From contig NZ_JASXSZ010000001.1 of assembly GCF_030315975.1 (NCBI RefSeq), positions 558,001 to 622,000 of the forward strand: a stretch of 64,000 bases of DNA, read 5' to 3'. A model generated the notes under the pieces. The model saw only the letters and a program-made list of their open reading frames with translations. It ran no database searches and was not told where the DNA came from. Below, piece after piece: positions 59,488-64,000 of the stretch. A program made the position numbers and the translations under genes. This DNA is from Microbacterium candidum (GTDB taxonomy: Bacteria > Actinomycetota > Actinomycetes > Actinomycetales > Microbacteriaceae). The first letter of the stretch is position 1; every line of letters starts with the position of its first letter.

Positions 59488-60696
59488 TCAGCCGACGCTG
59501 TACGTGAAGTCGGTGAGCACCGCGCCGCCCGCGACGGCCTCTTCCGACCCGACTTCGGGATAGGGCAGGTCGGGAAGGATCTCGAAGGACGCCGCGCCCT
59601 CCCACGAGTCGAGGATGCCGGCCCGACACACGAACACGTCGACCGAGTAGCGCCCAGGGCGCAGCCACAGGCCGTCGATGGAGAGGGTCAGCCGCTGAGC
59701 TCGTGCGGGGTCGAGCCACACCCCGTGGACACGGGAGTCGCACTGGGCAAGGACGACGCCATTCGCATCGTTGACATGCGCGGAGACGAAGTACGGCAGG
59801 TTCGAGTCGGCGTTGTCGCCGATCTCGATCTCGACGACCTTCGTGTCGGCGACATGGAACGCGGGATCCATCGTGACGGCCTCGGCGCGCAGCTCACCCG
59901 TTCCGGGGCGGCGGGACGCTTCGACTTGCGCCGCGGCGTGATCGTCGAAGGAGTCCCGATAACGTGCCATCGCCGAGTTCACATCGCCCTGGTAGGCGAG
60001 CGTTCCCGCCTGCAGGAACATCGCGGAGGTGCAGAGGTTCAGCACCGTCTGCATCTGGTGGCTCACGTACAGGACAGTGCGGCCGTCGGCCGCGGCATCC
60101 CTCATCTTCGCCAGAGACTTGCGCTGGAACTCGGCGTCGCCGACCGCCAGCACCTCATCGATCGCGAGGATCTCGGTGTCGAGGTGGGCGGCGACGGCGA
60201 AGGCGAGGCGCACGTACATGCCCGACGAGTACCGCTTGACGGGGGTGTCGAGGAACTTCTCGACGCCCGAGAAGTCGACGATCTCGTCGAAGCGGCGCAC
60301 GATCTCCTTTCGGCGCATCCCGAGGAGCGTGCCGTTGAGGAAGATGTTCTCGCGTCCGGTGAGCTCGGGGTGGAAGCCGGTGCCGACCTCCAGCAGGCTG
60401 CCGACGCGGCCGTTGAGCTCGATCCGTCCCGTCGTGGGCGCGGTGATGCGCGTCAGCAATTTCAACAGCGTCGACTTGCCGGCGCCGTTACGGCCGATGA
60501 TGCCGACGGCCTCGCCCTGTGGGATCTCGAAGTCGAGGGAGTGCAGGGCGTCGAAGTGCTCGACCTCCGGTCTGCGGAACGGCTGCTTCGCGAATTCGAC
60601 GAGCGCCTCCGTGGCACGGTTCGAACTGCTGCGGTGGTTGATGCGGTAGGTCTTGGAGACGTTGGTCGCCGTGATCGCGGCGATGCCCTGCGCCAT
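59488..60696 (-). CDS. Polysaccharide ABC exporter, ATP-binding protein (Wzt-like)
   Basis: 402 residues from the ATG at 60696 behind GGAGG. Walker A GRNGAGKST is at 68-76, the signature is YSSGM (156-160) and Walker B ILAIDEVL (176-183), with GDAEFQRK after it. An extra C-terminal domain (about 255-402) has the beta-rich features of a Wzt carbohydrate-binding domain, ending LTDFTYSVG. It powers export of a finished polysaccharide, using the C-domain to recognise the chain. The permease gene lies 880 bases upstream, after the Tat-protein gene. Confidence 0.91.
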   Translation of the reverse strand: MAQGIAAITATNVSKTYRINHRSSSNRATEALVEFAKQPFRRPEVEHFDALHSLDFEIPQGEAVGIIGRNGAGKSTLLKLLTRITAPTTGRIELNGRVGSLLEVGTGFHPELTGRENIFLNGTLLGMRRKEIVRRFDEIVDFSGVEKFLDTPVKRYSSGMYVRLAFAVAAHLDTEILAIDEVLAVGDAEFQRKSLAKMRDAAADGRTVLYVSHQMQTVLNLCTSAMFLQAGTLAYQGDVNSAMARYRDSFDDHAAAQVEASRRPGTGELRAEAVTMDPAFHVADTKVVEIEIGDNADSNLPYFVSAHVNDANGVVLAQCDSRVHGVWLDPARAQRLTLSIDGLWLRPGRYSVDVFVCRAGILDSWEGAASFEILPDLPYPEVGSEEAVAGGAVLTDFTYSVG

Positions 60697-60852
60697 GTGC
60701 CCTCCGCTTTCGGTCGGGCGAAAGGGGGAGTTCCTTCGCCGGGGTTTTACGGTATCATCGCGGGTATCGCACCCTCTGGGTGTATGGACGTCTGGCGGCT
60801 GGGGCACCAGACGGCCCGTGGACTTGCATCATCGTGTCCCGGCACAGCAACG

Positions 60853-60858
60853 TAATAT
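60853..60858 (+). promoter_or_regulatory. -10 box of the Tat-protein gene
   Basis: TAATAT in the 213-base divergent region before the Tat-protein gene. It is the most AT-rich hexamer there and leaves a leader of about 45 bases. No good -35 at standard spacing is visible. Confidence 0.35.
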
Positions 60859-60909
60859 CGTCTTCCGCACCGGGGCGCGTCGGCCCCGCAGATCCTGGGG
60901 GTCACCAAA

Positions 60910-61482
60910 ATGAGCGAGCTCGAGCAGCCGCCTGCCGACGGTATCAGCCGTCGAACCGTCACCAAGGCCATGGCGTGGGCCGTTCCGGTCATCGCCATCG
61001 CCGCACCCGCTCCGGCCTTCGCCGCATCGGGAAACCCTCCGACGATCACGGTCGGCAACGCCTACAAGTGGCCGGGAGCGAGTTGCAACAACTTCCCGCA
61101 CCCCGCCAATCTCGACGCGAACAAGGGTTACGTCCTCACCGCCAAGGTGGTGAACAACACCGGCAAGACGATCTTCCTCTACAACGCGTCGGTCGCGACC
61201 AACGCCAACGTGACCTTCGACGTGGTCGGCATCGTCCCGGACTTCGGGACGCCGATCAACAACGGCGACACCGTGGTCGTCCTCATCTTCGCGAACGGCG
61301 CCAGCAGCGCGAACCTGAGCTTCACCGGCACCCTGACCGTGGGATGGGGACACAACTTCCCGGGCCCCGACCCCGACAACCACCCGCCCGTGGTCGTACC
61401 GTTCACGGTGAACTGCACGCCGACGCCGACGTCCGCCGGCTTCTCGCAGTGCGAGTTCCCGTTCTCCGGCGGCAAGTGCTAG
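60910..61482 (+). CDS. Tat-exported protein of unknown function in the ABC-exporter cluster
   Basis: 190 residues. The N-terminus has a twin-arginine signal (SRRTVTKAMAWAVPVIAIAA) with probable cleavage after AFAAS near residue 39. The mature part, about 150 residues, is rich in Asn, Thr, Val and Gly with predicted beta structure. It holds four cysteines (SCNN, NCTP, QCEF and the final GGKC) that could form two disulfides. It is coded between wzt and wzm on the opposite strand. I know of no assigned function. An extracellular carbohydrate-binding or surface role is possible. Confidence 0.78.
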   Translation: MSELEQPPADGISRRTVTKAMAWAVPVIAIAAPAPAFAASGNPPTITVGNAYKWPGASCNNFPHPANLDANKGYVLTAKVVNNTGKTIFLYNASVATNANVTFDVVGIVPDFGTPINNGDTVVVLIFANGASSANLSFTGTLTVGWGHNFPGPDPDNHPPVVVPFTVNCTPTPTSAGFSQCEFPFSGGKC

Positions 61483-61508
61483 GACACGTTGCCTGTCCGT
61501 CAGGTGAT

Positions 61509-61542
61509 GCAGAACGCCCCGGTTTCGACCGGGGCGTTCTGC
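61509..61542. terminator. Terminator after the Tat-protein gene
   Basis: GCAGAACGCCCCGGT (61509-61523) pairs perfectly with ACCGGGGCGTTCTGC (61528-61542) around the stable TTCG tetraloop. It serves the plus-strand gene and lies 33 bases beyond the end of the convergent permease gene. Confidence 0.85.
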
Positions 61543-61574
61543 GTTGACATGTCGAGGCTCTCGCCGAGCGGCCG

Positions 61575-62393
61575 TCAGATGAGGTCGGCGAAGGTGCGCT
61601 CGTAGCGCTGGAAGACCATCGCGCCGAGGAAGAACACGAGCACGGCGACGACGAGCGAACCGATCAGCTGCCATGCGGGCGGGATCGGCGCGCCGAGCGC
61701 CGACCATCGGAAGCCGTCGAGCATCCATCCCAACGGATTGGCGAGGAACAACGGCTGGAGATTCGCGGGCACGGCGTCGGTCGGATACGCGACCGGTGTC
61801 GCATACAGCGCGACTTGCAGGACCCACGGCAGGACGTACTGCACGTCGCGGTACTTGACCATCCACGCCGACGCGGCGAGTCCGATGCCGAGCGCCGTCA
61901 GTAGGAAGATCAGCACCCATACCGGCACGAGGAGCACCGGCCAGCCGGGATTCACCCGGTAGATGACGAGCAGCACGATGCCGAGCGCGAAACCGACGCC
62001 GAAGTCGAGCACGGTCGACGCGGCGCCGGACAGGGGCACCAGCATCCTCGGGAAGAACACCTTCGATACGAGCGCCTGGTTCGCGACCAGCGATGATGCG
62101 GCACGCGACAGCGTGCTCGAGAACAGCGTCCACGCGAGCATGCTCATGAAGGTGAACAGGAACGGCGGGATGCCGCCGTACGAGATCTTCGCGACCGCGC
62201 CGAAGATGATCGCGAAGATGCCCGCGGACGCGAGCGGCTGGATGAGCACCCAGGCGACGCCGACGAATGTCTGGCGGTAGCGCAGCACGATGTCGCGCTG
62301 GCCGAACCGCATCGCGACCTCTCGCGCCTCCCACAGCTCCCGCCACGGCGGCAGCGCGAGCCGGCCGGGAGGCGTGATGACGGTGGGACGCAC
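61575..62393 (-). CDS. Polysaccharide ABC exporter permease (Wzm-like)
   Basis: 272 residues from the GTG at 62393, which is six bases after a TACGAT box; longer open frames upstream overlap the divergent gene. ELWEAREVAMRFGQRDIVLR precedes helix 1, and six hydrophobic helices follow, with SLVANQALVSKVFFPRMLVP typical of the ABC-2 permease group of TagG/Wzm. It forms the membrane pore with the Wzt-like ATPase and exports the polysaccharide chain. Confidence 0.9.
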   Translation of the reverse strand: MRPTVITPPGRLALPPWRELWEAREVAMRFGQRDIVLRYRQTFVGVAWVLIQPLASAGIFAIIFGAVAKISYGGIPPFLFTFMSMLAWTLFSSTLSRAASSLVANQALVSKVFFPRMLVPLSGAASTVLDFGVGFALGIVLLVIYRVNPGWPVLLVPVWVLIFLLTALGIGLAASAWMVKYRDVQYVLPWVLQVALYATPVAYPTDAVPANLQPLFLANPLGWMLDGFRWSALGAPIPPAWQLIGSLVVAVLVFFLGAMVFQRYERTFADLI

Positions 62394-62399
62394 CCAACG

Positions 62400-62405
62400 A
62401 TCGTA
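62400..62405 (-). promoter_or_regulatory. -10 box of the wzm-like gene (leaderless)
   Basis: TACGAT on the minus strand, six bases before the GTG at 62393. It lies 16 bases from the -10 box of the divergent gene. Confidence 0.5.
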
Positions 62406-62421
62406 CCGGCGTGCCCTTCCG

Positions 62422-62427
62422 TAGGAT
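62422..62427 (+). promoter_or_regulatory. -10 box of the divergent GT4 gene (leaderless)
   Basis: TAGGAT, six bases before the ATG at 62434. Its -35 region would overlap the -10 box of the wzm-like gene. Confidence 0.5.
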
Positions 62428-62433
62428 GGCCGC

Positions 62434-63579
62434 ATGCCGGGGGAGCGCGTCATCCATCTGATCACGCCTGGTGACCACTTCTCTCCCCGTACGGGCTCGG
62501 CGATCCCGACCGTCGTCGATGGTCTCGCGCGCGCTGCGGAGCGGGCCGGTGCGCCCCGGCATGCGGTCGTCCTCGACGAATCGACCTGGACGCCGCGGTA
62601 CGACAGCGCGGACATCATCGAATACGTACGCGCGCCGGGACCGACCAGGCTCGAGCGGTACACGGACCCCCTGCGCGGACGGATGGGGATGCCACGCGCA
62701 GCCGGCGCCCGATACTACGAGCCGCTCGCCGCGGCCGTAAGCGACCTGCCGCCGAGTGTCGTCCTCGCCCACAATGCGCCGATCGTGCCGTGGCTCCTCC
62801 GCGACAGCGCCCACACCGTCGTCCTATACGCGCACAACGACCTCTGGGGGACCTACTCGCGCGCAGAAGCAGGTCGGGCGCTGAGGGATGCTGCGGCCAT
62901 CGTCTGCGTCAGCGAGTCGCTCGCCAGCACCACTCGCGAGCGGGTGCCCGCGGGAATCGCCGAGCGGATCCACGTGGTCCGCAGCGGGGTGGACCCGCAG
63001 CAGTTCACCCCGCGGGTCGCGCGGGCCGACGGCCCCGTCCGCATCGCCTTCATGGGCCGGGTCATTCCGGACAAGGGCCCGGATGTGCTGCTGCGCGCAG
63101 CCTCCGAACTCGACAGCGCGCATGCGGAGATCGTCATCATCGGCCGCCCGGGTTTCGCCGCCGATGCGCCCCTGAGCGACTACGAACGAGAGCTCCGCCG
63201 GCTGGCGGGGGAGTCGAGGATCCCGGTGCGGTTCGCGGGATTCGCCGCCCGCACGGAGCTCGCGGAAGAGCTTCGCGCCGTCGACGTGTTCGTCGTCCCC
63301 TCCCGGTGGAACGAACCGGCGACACTGACGGTCGGGGAGGCTCTCGCCACCGGCTTGCCGACGGTCGCGAGCGACATCGGCGGGATTCCCGAGATGCTGG
63401 GCGATGCGGGGATGCTCGTACCAGCGGACGACCCGCCGGCGCTGGCGGCCGCGCTGAGGGGTCTGCTCGCCGATCCCGACGCCCGCGGACGGTGGTCGCA
63501 GAAGGCTCGCGCACGCGCCGAAGCACGCGACTGGTCGTGGTCGTGGACGCATCTCTCGCACGTGCTCGACGGTCTGTGA
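62434..63579 (+). CDS. Glycosyltransferase, GT4-like
   Basis: 381 residues from the ATG at 62434. FSPRTGSAIPTVVDGLARAA near 17-36 is the acceptor loop, IAFMGRVIPDKGPDVLLRAA and RWNEPATLTVGEALATGLPT form the donor lobe with the E-x7-E motif, and GGIPEMLGDAGMLV follows. It is divergent from the permease gene with only 40 bases between the two start codons. Confidence 0.9.
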   Translation: MPGERVIHLITPGDHFSPRTGSAIPTVVDGLARAAERAGAPRHAVVLDESTWTPRYDSADIIEYVRAPGPTRLERYTDPLRGRMGMPRAAGARYYEPLAAAVSDLPPSVVLAHNAPIVPWLLRDSAHTVVLYAHNDLWGTYSRAEAGRALRDAAAIVCVSESLASTTRERVPAGIAERIHVVRSGVDPQQFTPRVARADGPVRIAFMGRVIPDKGPDVLLRAASELDSAHAEIVIIGRPGFAADAPLSDYERELRRLAGESRIPVRFAGFAARTELAEELRAVDVFVVPSRWNEPATLTVGEALATGLPTVASDIGGIPEMLGDAGMLVPADDPPALAAALRGLLADPDARGRWSQKARARAEARDWSWSWTHLSHVLDGL

Positions 63580-63611
63580 TCGCCGGCCGTCGTCGTCGCG
63601 CGCCGAGCGCC

Positions 63612-64000
63612 TCAGCTCAGGCGGTCGATGACGGCGCGCATCGCGGCCGCGCGATCGTCCCATCCGGGGACGTCGGCATCCGCACCCTCGGGGAAGACGG
63701 TCGACGCGGGGATGGCCGCGGCCGCGGCCAGCGGGAAGGTCGACGGCGGAACGACGCGGATGCGGCCGCCCACCGCTTCCCGGAAGCCCGCCACGGCGGT
63801 CGAGACGACGTGCCGGCCCACGGCCTCGTACTCGTACAGCTTGATGGGGTCGAGGCTGTCCGTGAACGGCGTGACGACATGCGGCACGACGAGCACATCG
63901 GCGTGCTGCAGGTAGGCGATGACGTCGTCGTGGGGGCGTGCACCGAGCAGCAGCACGCCCGAGTCGCGCAGGAGGGCCGTGTCGGCGGGGTCCAGGGCGT
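63612..64000 (-). CDS. Glycosyltransferase, GT-B type, C-terminal part (gene begins outside the window)
   Basis: The frame is open to base 64000; about 129 residues are visible and the start is not. VLLLGARPHDDVIAYLQHAD and the stretch DSLDPIKLYEYEAVGRHVVS are typical of the donor lobe of glycosyltransferases in which PIKLYEY replaces the usual EGFGL motif. It ends the visible part of the polysaccharide locus, which clearly continues. Confidence 0.82.
   Translation of the reverse strand, partial: ALDPADTALLRDSGVLLLGARPHDDVIAYLQHADVLVVPHVVTPFTDSLDPIKLYEYEAVGRHVVSTAVAGFREAVGGRIRVVPPSTFPLAAAAAIPASTVFPEGADADVPGWDDRAAAMRAVIDRLS

Overview
The window is a chromosomal segment of a high-G+C actinobacterium, most likely Microbacterium or a close relative in the Microbacteriaceae. 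This rests on the very high G+C content, the fol/ftsH/tilS and panC/lysS gene orders, the actinobacterial DUF families (DUF3180, DUF4192, DUF2520) and the many -10 boxes of TANNNT type placed directly before start codons. No rRNA, CRISPR array, transposase or phage gene was seen. The genus assignment is inference.

Layout. 1-16.8 kb holds metabolism and transport: a partial resolvase-like gene, a Na+/H+ antiporter overlapping malate dehydrogenase, proline iminopeptidase, an aldehyde dehydrogenase/GMC oxidoreductase pair, a kynurenine operon (kynA, amidohydrolase, kynU), a redoxin, a GT2-GtrA membrane glycosyltransferase, a small copper-type operon behind a CsoR-like operator, a ThrE exporter flanked by palindromic repeats, and a flavin monooxygenase. 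16.8-22.8 kb looks accessory: small membrane proteins and lipoproteins, a TetR/DUF4386 pair with twin operators, and a Fic protein with its own palindrome. Three tRNA genes (Glu, Asp, Phe) lie at 22.9-23.2 kb.

23.4-44.1 kb is mostly conserved core: an M23 peptidase, ppa, an MFS exporter, tilS-(VOC)-hpt-ftsH-folE-folP-folB-folK, then DUF3180, two PH-domain membrane proteins, DUF2520, a divergent panC and lysS, followed by DUF4192, a GT2 and cardiolipin synthase.

From 44.1 kb to the end is an exopolysaccharide locus. It has a pyruvyl transferase, at least ten glycosyltransferases, an O-antigen-ligase/Wzy-like membrane protein, a Wzz/BY-kinase fusion, a Wzm/Wzt ABC exporter and a Tat-exported protein. 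Embedded in it are three genes not needed by standard polysaccharide pathways: a PF14907-type nucleotidyltransferase, a PqqD-like peptide-binding protein and an HPr-kinase-like ATPase fused to a second PqqD-like domain. These resemble peptide-modifying modules and are the best candidate here for an undescribed system.

Two themes run across the window. First, at least fourteen genes have a TANNNT hexamer exactly six bases before the start codon, which predicts leaderless mRNAs. Second, several short palindromic or tandem repeat families occur both between genes and, in frame, inside coding regions (GMC oxidoreductase, the copper-operon membrane protein, a PH-domain protein and PanC).
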